DNA of 64,000 nucleotides from Hybos culiciformis (taxonomy: Eukaryota > Arthropoda > Insecta > Diptera > Hybotidae), in the NCBI GenBank assembly GCA_964007475.1, contig OZ023274.1, positions 28,487,090-28,551,089 of the forward strand. The letters are read 5' to 3'. Made by a program: the position numbers and the translations under genes. The first letter of the stretch is position 1, and the number at the start of each line of letters is the position of its first letter. Positions 50,508 through 62,329 of this stretch are shown in pieces. A model generated the notes under the pieces. The model did no database searches and was not told the DNA's origin. It saw only the letters and a list, made by a program, of their open reading frames with translations.

Positions 50508-51801
50508 CAGTGATGCCAGGTAAAAAAAAAATTTATCTTGAAAATTTACCAAAAAAATATCTTGAAATCAAAATTTTTTGAAAAAAAAATCTGGTCAATT
50601 TTCAAGATCTTGATTTCAAGATTTCTAAACAAAAAATGTTGATTTTTATTTTTTTATATTTTTATTAAAACAAAAAAATGAACACAAAATCCCTTCTTGG
50701 GCTTATATAAAATTAGAAAAATATTATAGGTTTTAGTATAATCACATTTTCAGTTGTACTTTTTTGATTTTTAAATAAAAATAATAAACTTGTATTAAGT
50801 TTAACATTTGTAATAAAAATCACAAATTATTCTTCTGTATCCAAAAAGAACATTTCAATCTTGAAATATTTAGAAAACTTCAAGTCTTCTTGCATATCGT
50901 AACAATTTACATGGCTAATTTTCAAATAATCTTTGAAGTAAATTACGGCAGTAAGTGTATCATTATTTAATCTGTTTCTAGTTTTCGTTTTATTTAAATT
51001 AATTATTCAAAAAACTCTCTACATTTGCTGATGGTACTGGAATATTAAAATAGCCCAAACAAACTCTTTTAAAATAGGGAAGCAAAATTATTGATCACTT
51101 CGTTTTAGGTTTAAAATCATGCTCCAAAAATTCTTCAAGTCTGCCGTGTGAGATTATTATTTTTAAAATTTACTGGACGTATCTTTCCTTCTCTATCAAA
51201 ATGTTGCAAATTCGGAACGTTTAATGAAGAGAAAAATTTAGACAACTTTGCTTTGTACGCATTCGAAAACTTCATTTTTAAAACTAAATCTTTTTATTAT
51301 TTGGTTGCATAAAACAAAATATAGAATTTTACACCAAGGTCTTTGAATTTAAAAATCACAATTTGCTTAAATATTCTTTAAAACTAGAATTTTGTAATTT
51401 TTTTATGAAAATTGAAAATAAAAATCTTGATTTGATTTCAAATGTCTTGAATTCCAAGGTATAAGCCAATTGGAAGGGGTCCCGAAATAATTTATACGGA
51501 CATAATTTATACGAAAAAACGACATTATTCCTACCATACAAATGAATTCTGTCGCTTTCAGGCACGTCGTAATTTATATATGAATAAAGTCGTTTTTTTT
51601 TCGTATAAGTAATGTCGCTTTCAAACGACATTATTTATCGTATGAACAATGTCGTTTTTCTCGTATAAATTATGTCCGTATAAATTATTTCGTAGTGCCC
51701 AATTGGAAAATAGATCACAAATCTTGATTGCCAGATTTTTTCTAAAAATTGAGGCAAAGAATCTTAAAAATCAAGAAAAGTCTTGACTTCTGGCATCACT
51801 G
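50508..51801 (-). mobile_element. hAT element with transposase remnant, 1294 bp
   Basis: Duplication ATGACATC (50500-50507) / ATGACGTC (51802-51809), one mismatch. Terminal repeats CAGTGATGCCAG / CTGGCATCACTG. On the minus strand 50827-50991 is an open stretch of 54 codons ending in a stop: KTKTRNRLNNDTLTAVIYFK, then KISHVNCYDM, matching the end of hAT transposases (RNRLxxxT...). The rest is degraded. A MITE is nested at 51476-51700. Confidence 0.9.
51476..51700. mobile_element. MITE nested in hAT, Merlin-like, 225 bp
   Basis: 8-bp duplication AATTGGAA at 51468-51475 and 51701-51708. Ends GGGGTCCCGAAATAATTTAT and, on the other strand, GGGCACTACGAAATAATTTA. The inverted arms run about 45 bp through ACGGACATAATTTATACGA and AACGACATT. 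GGG termini with 8-9 bp duplications are typical of Merlin; Mutator-like is the alternative. Confidence 0.85.
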
Positions 51802-52492
51802 ATGACGTCTAATATTTAATCATGTGATTTTAAAAATATTGCCATCTATGCTAATACTAAGCCGATGAAAATAATTTTAAATTTTTTTGAACAACTTTTC
51901 TTTATAATTATTTTTTTTAAGATGATCTTTATAATAATAAAAAATTTATTTATATGAACGTTACGATCATTAATTCAGTAAATCTCCAATAATAATAACA
52001 AAATTTTACAAAAAAGAAAGCGACTTAATAAAAACGTTGTAAAATAGCAAAAGTTACCCTAATAATGAGATCCATATAAGATAACATGGGCTTAAATTCT
52101 ATGAGTATAGCCACAAACAATATCGATACTACTAGGCGTGTGAAAAAAAATCCCAAAAAGGAAAAAAGGGAATTTTTAAAAAATAAAAACAAGAAAAAAA
52201 AAGCACAAAAAGAAATTTTTAATCCGCAAAACCGATCCTTTTCAAACTTACACCATGTCTTTGTCTCAGGTCTGCGGTCGTTATAGGCTATTTAAAAAAT
52301 TTGACTGGCCTCCTACCGAACGACCTTCGCTGAGGGAGTACTTCAAATTTGGTGCATAAAAAGACGTAATGATTAAACACAAAAATTTCGTAACCAAAAA
52401 TTTATTGACCTCCTACCTCCTACCCAGGATTTCAAAAGCTCGTCCGATTTCATTTAAACTTGGTACATAAAAATAGAAAATGATTAAACACA

Positions 52493-52714
52493 AAGGAAGG
52501 GTGGGGGTACGTAGGGCGGAAGGAAGATCGGTAGGGTGGAACGGAGGATGGAAGGAAGGGTGGAACAGTAGGTGGAGCTTACGGTAAGGAGAAAGGAACT
52601 GAGAGGAAAGTCCGACGGAAAGACGTACAATAGGTCGAAAGGGGTGGGTTGAAAGGGAGGGCGGAAGCTAGTACTAAACAAACTATAGCAAAGGAAAAAG
52701 TAGTGGGGAGGAGC
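52493..52714. repeat. Purine-rich (GGA/GGT) tract
   Basis: About 220 bp almost pyrimidine-free on the plus strand (GGAAGG, GGTGGG, GGAACGGAGG), standing out strongly from the AT-rich surroundings. The minus-strand frame here is Pro/Ser/Phe low complexity and is not coding. Just upstream, 52347-52383 and 52456-52493 are imperfect direct repeats (TTGGTRCATAAAAA...TGATTAAACACAAA). Confidence 0.7.
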
Positions 52715-52869
52715 TCCTATAATTATCTATCAAACTGATAACAATAAAATCAAAAAATCAATTTTATTAAATTGTTCAAAAGAAGTTTCACTTCTGTCGT
52801 GTGGTCCAAGCGTACATGTATTTTTTGTTAAGGTCTTCGCAGTTTTTCATGTCCTGTGTATATTATTCA

Positions 52870-53205
52870 CAGCTATCGCTTAGTCGCGCGTTGAACATAC
52901 AGCCGGCTAATTTTTTTTCTTCTTGACAATCAACTGACATTTCTTTGTATTAAAAAAGTGACAAATTTATTTTAAATATTTTTTTCATTAATTTTCTCAT
53001 TTCATTTTTTACACAAAAAAAAGAAAAACATTCTATTGATTTCTTCAAAAAAAAATAAAATAAAAAATTAATTAAATTTAACACAAAAATAAAACAAAAA
53101 ATAAAATGTTTCAATTTTAAATTAAAAATAAATATTTAATTAAATAAAAAATAATTTTCAATTGAAATCAAAATAGAAAAAGATTGAATAAATTTTTATA
53201 AAAAG
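52870..53205 (+). other. Candidate 5' UTR exon of the PP2C gene
   Basis: A strong donor, AAAAG|GTGAGT, occurs at 53206 in the first gene-like unit upstream of the PP2C start, and the acceptor before the start ATG (57736) needs a partner. Just upstream is a short GC-richer segment (about 52860-52915) unlike the flanking AT tracts, as expected of an insect promoter. The pairing is inferred; the left limit is arbitrary. Confidence 0.3.
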
Positions 53206-54270
53206 GTGAGTTGTGTTATTTTTTTTTATTTTTTTTTACAGAAAAAAAAGTTAGGTGAACTTTATTTACCGAACGGTTGTTAATAATTATTTAGAAAAAT
53301 AAAATTAATTGTTTTAATTAAAATATTAAAAAAGGAAAAAAAAATAATTTTTTTTTTAATTTTAAATTAAAATTCATTCAAATAAAGACGTTAATTTCCT
53401 TGAATTAAACAAAAAAAGAAAAAAAAACACGATCGACAGGAAAAAAAGTTTAAAGGTTAAAAATAAATAAAAAAAGTTTTTGTTTTTTTTTTAGTTCAGC
53501 AGAAATGCGAAAATCGGGTTTATTAACAAAAACTTCTCAAAATTAAAAAATTTAAAATAATATTTTGAAATCCATTTTTAATAAAAATTTGTAAATTGTA
53601 ATTAATTTTTTTTTTATAAAAAGTAAATAAATAAAATATAAATGATAACGGCAACAGCGTAATAAAAAAATTAAAAAAAAAAAACAACGTTTTTATCACA
53701 AAAAAAGTGGGCTTCTTATTTGAAAAAAATTATATTTTGTTATTTATGATTGATTCAGTTATTTTCGATTAGTTACAAAATCCTTTTTATATATATTTTC
53801 AATTCATTCTTGTTATACCTAACCACTGATCTGACAATTTTAACCCCTGTTTTAAACTTCAAGTAAAAAAGGAAAAAAGCTAACGTCGTATTAAACAAAC
53901 AAAATAATATGTTTTCAACAACCACAATGTGTTTGCAAATGTTTTAAAATATGTACCTACCTATATAAATTTATCATCTTTTTTAAATCCTTTATATTAA
54001 CTTCACTTCGTTTCCACAAACTTAGAAAGTCGAAATTGATCCACTTCCTGGTATCCAATCGAGCTAAAATTTTGCACATCACTTTGTCGTGGATAACAAT
54101 ATAAGATTTATATCAAAAACTTTGTTTTTATGGGTTGTGTTTTTTTTTTTCTAATTTTATTTTCTCAATTTTGAAATATATTAGTTGATGAGCATGAAAA
54201 TCCAAAAAAAACTAATTTTAAAAGCTTACATTTGAACTATTGAGGGCTCCATGTAATAGCGCCGCCTGAC

Positions 54271-54540
54271 ATAGCGCCGCCCGAGAAACTGAAATGGCGC
54301 CGCCAAGGGGGACGGCATTAATTGAGTTGAAATTGAAATAGTGCCGCTAATTTATTTTTAATTGGATTCAAACTGAAATAGTGTCGCTAATCGTAAATCG
54401 CGGCGATATTTCAGTTTGGAATTGGCGGCATTAATTCAGTTTCAACTGAAATTGTGCCGCCAATTCAGAAAACTGATATTTCAGTTTCAGTTTAATATCG
54501 AAAATGCGGCGGCGGTAATTCTGTTTCTCGGGCGGCACTA
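54271..54540. mobile_element. Foldback/MITE element, 270 bp, second word-repeat family
   Basis: Terminal inverted repeats ATAGCGCCGCCCGAGAAAC / GTTTCTCGGGCGGCACTAT (one mismatch in 19). The interior is a mosaic of GAAATAGTGCCGC(TAAT) and its complement. An extra partial end (AATAGCGCCGCC) at 54255 suggests a nested or duplicated terminus. No target duplication found. Confidence 0.75.
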
Positions 54541-56649
54541 TAAAAAAGAAATAAAAAATTTTTAAATTTATTATTTGTAGGTTAGAATAAAATGACATTG
54601 TTTGCTGTGGAAGACAGTGAATTAGATTACACATTGGATTATCTTTTGATCTTTTTTTTATTTTTTAATTTTTATTTATTTATTTTTATTTATTATTTTT
54701 TTTTTTTTTTTTCAAAACAAAACTGCATTGTTTGTCTTAATTTTCGTCTTCTAATTTTGTTTTACATTTTATTTTATTATTATGAATTTTTCGTATTATT
54801 ACAAATAATATCATACAATAATTACGTTGTGTGGTTTAATAATATATCTACCTAACTTAAATTTTAGTTAGTTTCATAGTGAGTAAGCAAAATTGTGTCA
54901 TTTATGTATTTTTTTTTTTTAGATTATATTTCACCCACAAAAAAAAATTATATATATGTACATATTTTGTTTTTTACAATAATTTACATTTTACCTTATT
55001 TGTGATCAACAAAATATTCTATGGTCAAAATAAAAAAAAGATAATCTTGAATGAAATTATGTTAAAGGAATGTTAATATTAGGAAGGTAGGTAGGTCGGA
55101 ATAGACAATCTGGCTATGTTAACTTCAGGTTCTTTACTTAAATTCACTTGTGAAATAGTGTATCAGTATCATTTAATTAACAATTTAAAAATTTCATTCA
55201 TTTATTCCATTTATTTGAACTAATCAGTGAATGAGTCAAAAAAAAAATTGTTTTTTATTTAAAATAAATATTAACAAATTGTAGGTATAAATAATATGCA
55301 TTAATTATATATTCTTTTCTAAAAAATGTATGTAATAATACCATTTTGTGTTCGTTCATCTATTTTTAGAATTAATTTTCTTTTTTTATTTACAATATCA
55401 ACCTGAGATGTTTTCTTTCCTTGTTTTGTTAGTTTATTAAAATTCAAAAAATTTGTTTCAATTTTTTTTAGTAGCAGCTCAATTTGTTTAACTTCGAAGT
55501 AGGTATTTATTCCGCACTGGCGATTTTAATTTTTTTTTTAAATAATTTTAAGATGCTGCTGATATACAATTTTTGAAGTACTACAAGAAATGTTTTTATA
55601 TAACTAGAGAAGTTAATGACACTTTTATGATTATTATGAATTCATATGTGTTATTTTCCTTAATTTTACTTAATCTATTAAAATTTACATCATCGCATTA
55701 AGATTTGCGGAAAATATAAATGTAGCCTTATTAGTAAAATCGAAAAAAATTTCAATTTCTAATCAAAAATATATTTTAATTAAAATATCTCTAAAGTCAA
55801 ACATTAATGAACTGTGAAACCGATTTCCACTCTTTTAATGCAAAAATATGTAAACTTTCACCTTTGTTGGACTCTTCGTTTGGGAATTAGAAGCTCACAA
55901 CCATAGTGCTTCTAAATTTAAATTAATTATTAATGTATACCTATATTTTTTGTTTTTATAATTTTTTTTGACTAAAAAAATGCGTGAACGAATATTTTCT
56001 TTCGTTCAAAAATTCTTAATGTTTTTACGATAAGATTTTTTTTTTTTTAAACACCTAAAAAATGACTCATAATAATAAACCATAATATTTACATTAAAAA
56101 AATAATCATTTCAGAAATAGTAAAAATGTAGTTTTTTTTTTTTTATATTTATTTCGTGTTGTTCCTTCAATACAAATATACCTTTTTTTTACATTTCTGA
56201 TTCATTTTTAAAAATAATTTCTATTTCATTTCTAGTGTTGTTGTTTTGATCATTACAAAATTGATAGATAGATGAAACTTATTTTTAATTTTATTTTTTA
56301 TTTTTTTAGTTTTTGGAAAATTCCCATTTGTTAAGAATTTTTGATTAAACAAAATTTCTCGATAATACTCTAATTGGATTTTGTAACTTTTTTCATCTTA
56401 GTTTTTATTTTACCAATTAACAAAATTCAAATAAATAAATTAATGAGAAAAGAATAAATTTTTATGTTGCTACCAACTAGATTACAATATATATATATAT
56501 ATATACCTACATGTATATATGTATATATATAAATTATAGTTTTCACTGTTTTAAAAGATAAATTTTAGATCAATAAACTTTTTTTTTTTATTTTAATTAT
56601 TTATAATGGTATTGTAAATATACGATATTTTTTTTTCGTTTAAGCAATT

Positions 56650-56880
56650 TTTTCTAGCTAGACATGTGTACACATTACTAGAGATAATAAAGTGTGAGAT
56701 GTCCCATTGGATACTAAATTTTATTTTTGTTTTTAACTAATATGTTAAACATTTTATCATATATGATGTTTTGCTTTTAATTTATTTTATATCTTATGTG
56801 CTATATATTTTATTTTTAATATGTATGTATTTTCAACAATCCATTCACTAAATTGTGGTTTGGTGATGCGTACACCAAAT
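56650..56880. mobile_element. MITE family A, copy 2 (one end lost)
   Basis: AAAGTGTGAGATGTCCCATT at 56690 and the following 170 bp match the reverse complement of copy 1 at 15.74-16.02 kb, including ATACTAAATTT, TTTGCTTT and the ATTCACTAAAT...TGGTTTG motif. The opposite terminal repeat is missing. Confidence 0.6.
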
Positions 56881-57776
56881 GAAGACTGAAGTGAAAGTAT
56901 GTCAATTTATATAACTTAATTATATAATCTCAAATGTATAGTTATACTATTGAAGACTTAGAAATGAAATAATGTCAACAAGCACTTTATATAAAGAAAA
57001 TCGATAGAATGTTATTAAATTTGTTCTTATTCTAAACTGATTTAATTTAAAACTATGACTGAGATTTTCAAAAACAATATTTACAACTCCATTATTTTGT
57101 TTACGCAACTTATTTTTGACTGTTAATGAGTTAGTTTTTTTTTTTTTTTTTTATCTTCATGACTTTTTTAATCTTATCTTCTTATCTTTTTGTTAAACAA
57201 AACTTGATAAAATAAAAATATCTAAATTGAGAAATTGAAGTAAGAACCTTTAGTAAGTTGTACTCAAAATTAAGAGAATAAATTTAGCATTGATTTTGCA
57301 ATAAAAAAAAATATTTAAGTTCAACATCTATATTTTTTAAAAAAAATATTGTTTGTCCAAGAATGAAAATAAAATTTAATTTGCTTCGTTGAAAAAAAAT
57401 TAGGTATGATGATGGAGAAATTTTAATTAATGTCATTATGTCAAAAATAAAAAAAATATATTTATATATATAAATTTTTTTCTTAAGTTTTTAAATTTTT
57501 ATGAACTCATCATCATAAATAACTTTTTGTCGAGAACTGTGAATTAAAATCAGATTTGCAATATTATGTGTAAATGTCTTCTAAGACATGAAGTTTCTGA
57601 TTGACAAACAAGCATTAGCGATTTAGTTTTCTCGTCATTCTTATATTAGATTTTTTTATTAAAAAAAAAATTATTAACTTTTGTGAAATTTAATTTTTTT
57701 TTTGACATTATTCTGTTTTTTATATTTTATTTTTAGAAAAATATTTAATTTAAAACTAACGTTTACTAAAGACAAT

Positions 57777-58058
57777 ATGGGACAAACATTATCAGAACCA
57801 GTAACTGCTAAAGAATCAGAATATTGCCAAAATGAACTGTATAAAGTTGGTTCAAGCTGTATGCAAGGATGGCGAGTAAATATGGAAGATTCTCACACTC
57901 AAATTTTATCATTACCAGATGATCCGAATACATCATTTTTTGCCGTTTATGATGGTCATGGTGGAGCAACAGTTGCTCAATATGCTGGAAAACATTTACA
58001 TAAAATAATCGTTAAACGAACTGAATATCCGACAGATATTCCAACGGCAATGAAAATG
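57777..58058 (+). CDS. PP2C exon 1
   Basis: 94 whole codons, from MGQTLSEP to TAMKM, followed by donor GTTAGA. Carries RVNMED and DGHGG. A probable acceptor (TTATTTTTAG ending at 57736) shows that the leader comes from an upstream non-coding exon, so the 25 codons readable before this ATG are not part of the protein. Confidence 0.93.
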
Positions 58059-60023
58059 GTTAGAAAAACATAAACATTTATTTTAATTAAATTATATTAT
58101 ATAATTTATTAATATTTCAGGCATTTCTCGAAATAGACGATATAATGCTGTATGAAGAATCATGGGGTGAATTAATGGCCGGAAGCACAGCTATTACAGT
58201 TTTAATAAAAAATAATAAGTTATATTGCGCAAATGCTGGAGATTCGAGGGCAATAGCTTGTGTTAATGGAGAAGTAAGTTGAATTTGCATGGATTCAAGT
58301 TATATATCTAAATGACTTAAATATTGAAATATTAGTAAAAAAAAATTATTCCCTGTGTAAGACATAACAAAATAAATCCCTTCACTATTTCAACGTTATT
58401 CACGTTATTCAAACGGATTTTAGAGGCAAATGAAAACATTTTTGTTTCTTATTTGATTGTCTTTTTTTTAGATTAGATTAGATACAAGCTCAATGCAAGC
58501 TGACTTTTTTCAGTACCATTTAGAATTTATGACTTAAATACCGTTATATAGAAATATTTTAAAATTAGTTAACAAAAAATTAGCTATAAAAAATTATAAC
58601 CACAAAATTCACCTCAGACAGTCATACCATTTAGTCTCCTTAACCTTGATTTTAAACTAGATTTAGCATCAGTGACCTCAAAAATATCTGAAATTTTATT
58701 GGCCGCAGATAACGTTCTCTCAATTGGCTGATTTTTTTTACTGTAGTGTGCATTCCAACCCAGAAGATATGGCTATTTTTAAGAAGCATCGACGGTACCA
58801 TAAAATTAAATCTACCAAGCAAATTCGGAGAATGAAAAATTCCTTACGCCGCTATACATGGTTTATAATAAAGTCCTAAATGAAACAATATATTCTCTAT
58901 TTAAGACGTAAGACTTAATCCAATTGACAAAATAATTTGAAAAACCCAACTTGTCAAGCTTAAAAAGTATCAAGTAGAAGAAGCCTTAAAGAAGTCTATA
59001 TAAACAATGTCCGTCTGACATCCCCTTTCCATAGACTCCAGAACAAATGATAAAATCTCCATAAGATTGATCACAGTCGATCTACCACTCACAAAACCAT
59101 GTTACTTATCTGAGATAAATGATTTACAGTGAAAACTAATCAAACATTATTTTTTAAAGTTTCGGAATTGTGGACAATTTAACTACCGGCCTGTAGTTAG
59201 TGATCTCAGTCTTACTACCTTTTTTTATGCACAGGACGGACATAGGCGCTCTTCCATACTTTAGGAAATCTACATGAATCAAGAGATTTATTGTATAAAA
59301 TTGTATAAGGTGGGGAAACTACATGCGCACAATTAAATTGAAAAAAATGTGGAACTCAATCCGGGCCACATGAATAATCCGGGTCCTTCAACAGAAATTT
59401 TATTCATTATATTAATAATAATTATTCTTTGTCAGGTGGAACCCTTATCCGTCGATCACAAACCAAATAATGAAGGGGAATCAAAGCGTATTAATGATGG
59501 TGGAGGGTGGGTTGAATTTAATCGTGTGAATGGAAATTTAGCATTATCTAGAGCTCTAGGTGATTTCGTATTCAAAAGAAATGCAACGAAGCCTGCTAGA
59601 GAGCAAATTGTAACTGGTAATTTTAATTTCAAATCAAAACTAATTTCAAATCAAAACTTAATTCAAAATTTAATATTTTTTTATTTTTTAGCATTTCCTG
59701 ATGTAGAAATTCGAGAGATTACCGAGGATTTCGAATTCCTAGTATTAGCTTGTGATGGTATTTGGGATGTTATGTCTAATGAAGAGGTTGTTGAATTTTG
59801 CCGCAAACGGATTGGAATGGGTATGTTTCCAGAGGATATTTGTGAAGACTTAATGTCACATTGTTTAGCACCTGATTGTCAAATGGGTGGTATTGGTGGT
59901 GATAATATGACCGTTGTTCTAGTATGTTTTTTACACAATAAATCATATGATGATTTGATTTCACGATGTTCTGTAGCCACACGAAAAAAATCAAATTCTT
60001 CAGAAGATCTTGATTTGAAATAA
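57777..60023 (+). CDS. PP2C/PPM-family Ser/Thr protein phosphatase (4 coding exons, complete)
   Basis: Exons 57777-58058, 58121-58273, 59436-59616 and 59692-60023 join with GT/AG junctions and matching phases to a 315-aa protein. Start chosen at MGQTLSEPV because this N-terminus is conserved in the family and Gly2 suits N-myristoylation; an in-frame ATG further upstream lies across a probable acceptor. PPM motifs in order: GWRVNMED (motif 1, metal-binding Asp), VYDGHGGATVA (motif 2, two metal ligands), MAGSTA, YCANAGDSRAI, LALSRALGD, LACDGIWDVMSNEE and GGDNMTVVLV (last metal Asp). All Mn/Mg ligands are present, so it should be an active metal-dependent phosphatase. It resembles the Drosophila Ppm1/CG17746-type and human PPM1A/B/G-type proteins, which dephosphorylate kinases and splicing factors. 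Introns are 62, 1162 and 75 bp; the 1162-bp one holds an antisense retrotransposon relic. Confidence 0.96.
58121..58273 (+). CDS. PP2C exon 2
   Basis: Acceptor TATTTCAG ends at 58120 and donor GTAAGT starts at 58274. 51 codons, AFLEIDDIMLYEESWGELM to ACVNGE, with MAGSTA and AGDSRA. Confidence 0.95.
58480..59375 (-). mobile_element. Degenerate non-LTR retrotransposon RT, antisense in PP2C intron 3
   Basis: On the minus strand the pieces KGSKTEITNYRPVVKLSTIP (about 59160-59230), HGFVSGRSTVINLMEILSFV (about 59040-59105) and CQTDIVYIDF (about 58985-59020) are conserved blocks of the reverse-transcriptase fingers and palm (KKGS...NYRP, GF..GRST, the first catalytic Asp region). Frameshifts and stops separate them. 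The sense matches LINEs of the jockey/CR1 type, as at 35 kb. Limits are approximate. Confidence 0.85.
59436..59616 (+). CDS. PP2C exon 3
   Basis: Acceptor TTTGTCAG ends at 59435 and donor GTAATT starts at 59617. Reads VEPLSVDHKPNNEGESKRI, then GGGWVEFNRVNGNLALSRAL and on to REQIVT. The open frame continues to the left into intron (MELNPGHMNN...), but that part comes from the retrotransposon relic. Confidence 0.95.
59692..60023 (+). CDS. PP2C exon 4, terminal
   Basis: Acceptor TTATTTTTTAG ends at 59691. The preceding 75-bp intron has no in-frame stop, so it can be mistaken for coding sequence; alignment with the family (IVT-AFPDVE) shows it is removed. Contains the last catalytic motifs and a polar tail, SVATRKKSNSSEDLDLK. 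Confidence 0.95.
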
Positions 60024-62329
60024 CATAGAACAATTATGTTAATTTTTAAATTTTTTGTTATATTCTTATTCTTATATTTTTATATTTTTCATTGACAGAA
60101 TTTTTTTCCTATGTTTTATTTTCCATGAAAAAATTTTTTTTTTATTACTTATGTTCTTTATTATATTATGCAAAAAAATGTATGATACATCGTCCAATTA
60201 AACATAACTCCAATTAAACGAACAAAAACAATGACGAATTTATGCTAAAAAAAAAATTTTTAAATAAGCATCTTAAGTAAGATTCAACTAACTGTTCCTA
60301 ATCCACATACTCTAATATCGTACTCTAGAATTAATATGGTTTTCAAATATTATTAAATTTTAATTTAACTCAAGTTTTCTAAGTTATCGATATTAGAAGA
60401 ATCAATGATATTGGAATTATTAAGTTCCTTTTAGTTTTGCTCAAATCATAATTCTGATGATTTATTTTCTGATTAATAGCTATTTATTTTAAATTCATCT
60501 TATAGCGCGAACGTAAATACAAAATTTTATGTTTTTTTATAACGAAATTATGTTTTATTTTAAATTAAAACTTTTTTATATAATCGTTTAAAATTGATTA
60601 TATTACATAAAATTATTATTTATATATATATGGAAATTGTTTTATTTTGGTTAATGATTGAAAAAAAAATTTTTGCTCACCACTTTGTAAATTTTAGGGA
60701 AATTGTTTTTTTACAAAAAAAAAAAAAACAGATTGGAAAATAATAATAATAAAAAGGAAAAAAAGAAGAAACAAAAGTCTAAAACTATCCAAATTAACTT
60801 AATTTTTTTTTTGTATAACCAAAGCAGGATTTTTTTTTTTTTTAATTTGTATATTATTTACAAAAATTATGTTGTCAAATATTATAATTGGCCTTTATAT
60901 AAAGATTTTTTTCAATTGTACTTTTGTTGTTTTTATTTTTATTTTATTTTTTTAAGTACACCTTATAATTTTTATTAAGACAATTTTATTTTCTTTTAAT
61001 GTTTTTTTTTCTTTCTTTAATAAATATAGAAAAATTGAATTTTTTAGTTAGTATTTCCTTGTTAATTCCTAAACAAAAAAAAAAATAGAAATAGAAAAAT
61101 TTTGACTAGAAATTATTAAAAAAAATAAAAAAAAATATAACCATTTGTAAATAAAAAATGTATTTATGAAAAGAAATTATTGAATACAAAATTGATTATT
61201 TCAATACGTAAATTATGTTTTGTTTCATTTACCAACAATGCAAACTACTCATGCATAAATAATGCCAGCTTTTTACTTTATAAAAAGGATAATCATCTCA
61301 CATGAAAATAAAAGTATAATTCATAAGTTAATGTTGTAGATCTACATAGAAATTTCAAATTGCCAAAATTCTTGTTATTGTGTTCTGCAAGAACACTATC
61401 TAAAATCAGTACAAAATTTTCATACATTTTTAGTTAATTTTTTGTAAACAAAATATCTCAGAAACAGTCATGCGGTAATTTTTTTTCTGAAAGCCTACAT
61501 GTTGAGCTCGATCGCTGCAGGGGTTCAGAAATTATGAGCCTTTTTCTGAAAAATGTTCAACATTTTATCTGAGAAGAATTTCAAAGCGAAAAAAAAACAC
61601 TCGAAGTTAGCCCACAGTTGCTAATTTTGTTTTTTGTTTACTTTAGAAAACTTTCACTAAAAGTAAAACCTTCGCAGTAGTATATAGTTGAAAATTGATT
61701 TTAAACTAAAAGATTTAAAAAAAAAAAATAAACCCTACTATAAAATTCACATAAGTCTAATTCTAACAGAGTAAAAAGTTAAAAATAACAAAAAAATTTT
61801 AAAGAACAATCTTATCTTCTCTTTTTTGATTTTTTTTTTTTTTTTTTAATTATTTTGTAATGATCACATAGGGTCAATTTAAGTCTAATCTATAAAATAG
61901 AAATTATTTTAGCAAAAACTTTTATTAAATAAATTAAATCTCTTTACTCTCAGTTTAGATTTGCATTCGATTCAAAACGGTTTGAAAAATCTTAAATCTT
62001 AATTTTTATTTTTATATTAATGTTTAAATTTATTTAAAATAAGTGAATAATACAACATAGAATTAGAATACAAGTCGCATTGTATTTGCATAATATACCA
62101 TTTCAATACTGTTCTAATATCTGGTGTTTTCTTCATTAATTCAAATTTTCTTTGTTCAAAGCAAAATAAATTAAAATATTTAACCATAAATTTAGATCAA
62201 CATTTTATAATAGAAAATATTAAATCAATTATAATAATTATTGATTAAAAGATATTAAAAGTCGACAAATAAAGTGATATTTTTTAGCCTCGAAAATCTT
62301 ATAAATAAAAATCTAATTTAAAAATTACA
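60024..62329. other. PP2C 3' UTR and intergenic region
   Basis: AATAAA near 61019 is a candidate poly(A) site. The diverged repeat at 61.4-61.6 kb is the only recognised element. Confidence 0.55.
61390..61620. repeat. Diverged dispersed repeat, copy 2
   Basis: The reverse complement carries TTCTGAACCCCTGCAGCGAT, AAAAATTACCGCATGAC and GAGATATTTTGTTTACAAAA in the same order as the copy at 21.5-21.9 kb. Confidence 0.5.

Larger units (their letters stand above)
53206..57736. other. Probable 5' intron of the PP2C gene
   Basis: Contains the 54.27-54.54 kb foldback element and MITE A copy 2; otherwise poly-T/poly-A rich. The small frames at 54.6-55.1 kb are Phe/Tyr/Leu-rich translations of T-runs. 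Confidence 0.45.

Noticed and set aside
51356..51631. 91-aa minus-strand frame
   Set aside because: It runs through the nested MITE and the degraded hAT; no transposase motif in it.
52484..52681. 65-aa minus-strand Pro/Ser-rich frame
   Set aside because: Low-complexity complement of the purine tract.
54592..55076. Two frames of 65-87 aa with Phe/Tyr/Leu runs that look like membrane segments
   Set aside because: They are poly-T translations with no start context, splice support or family.
57702..57776. Upstream in-frame start for PP2C
   Set aside because: It crosses the acceptor at 57736, and MGQTLSEP is the conserved family N-terminus.
59349..59435. N-terminal extension MELNPGHMNN of the PP2C exon 3 frame
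   Set aside because: It precedes a good acceptor (TTTGTCAG) and derives from the antisense LINE; exon 2 joins at 59436 in phase.
60703..60978. 91-aa frame rich in Lys, Asn and Phe
   Set aside because: Translation of A- and T-runs in the PP2C downstream region.
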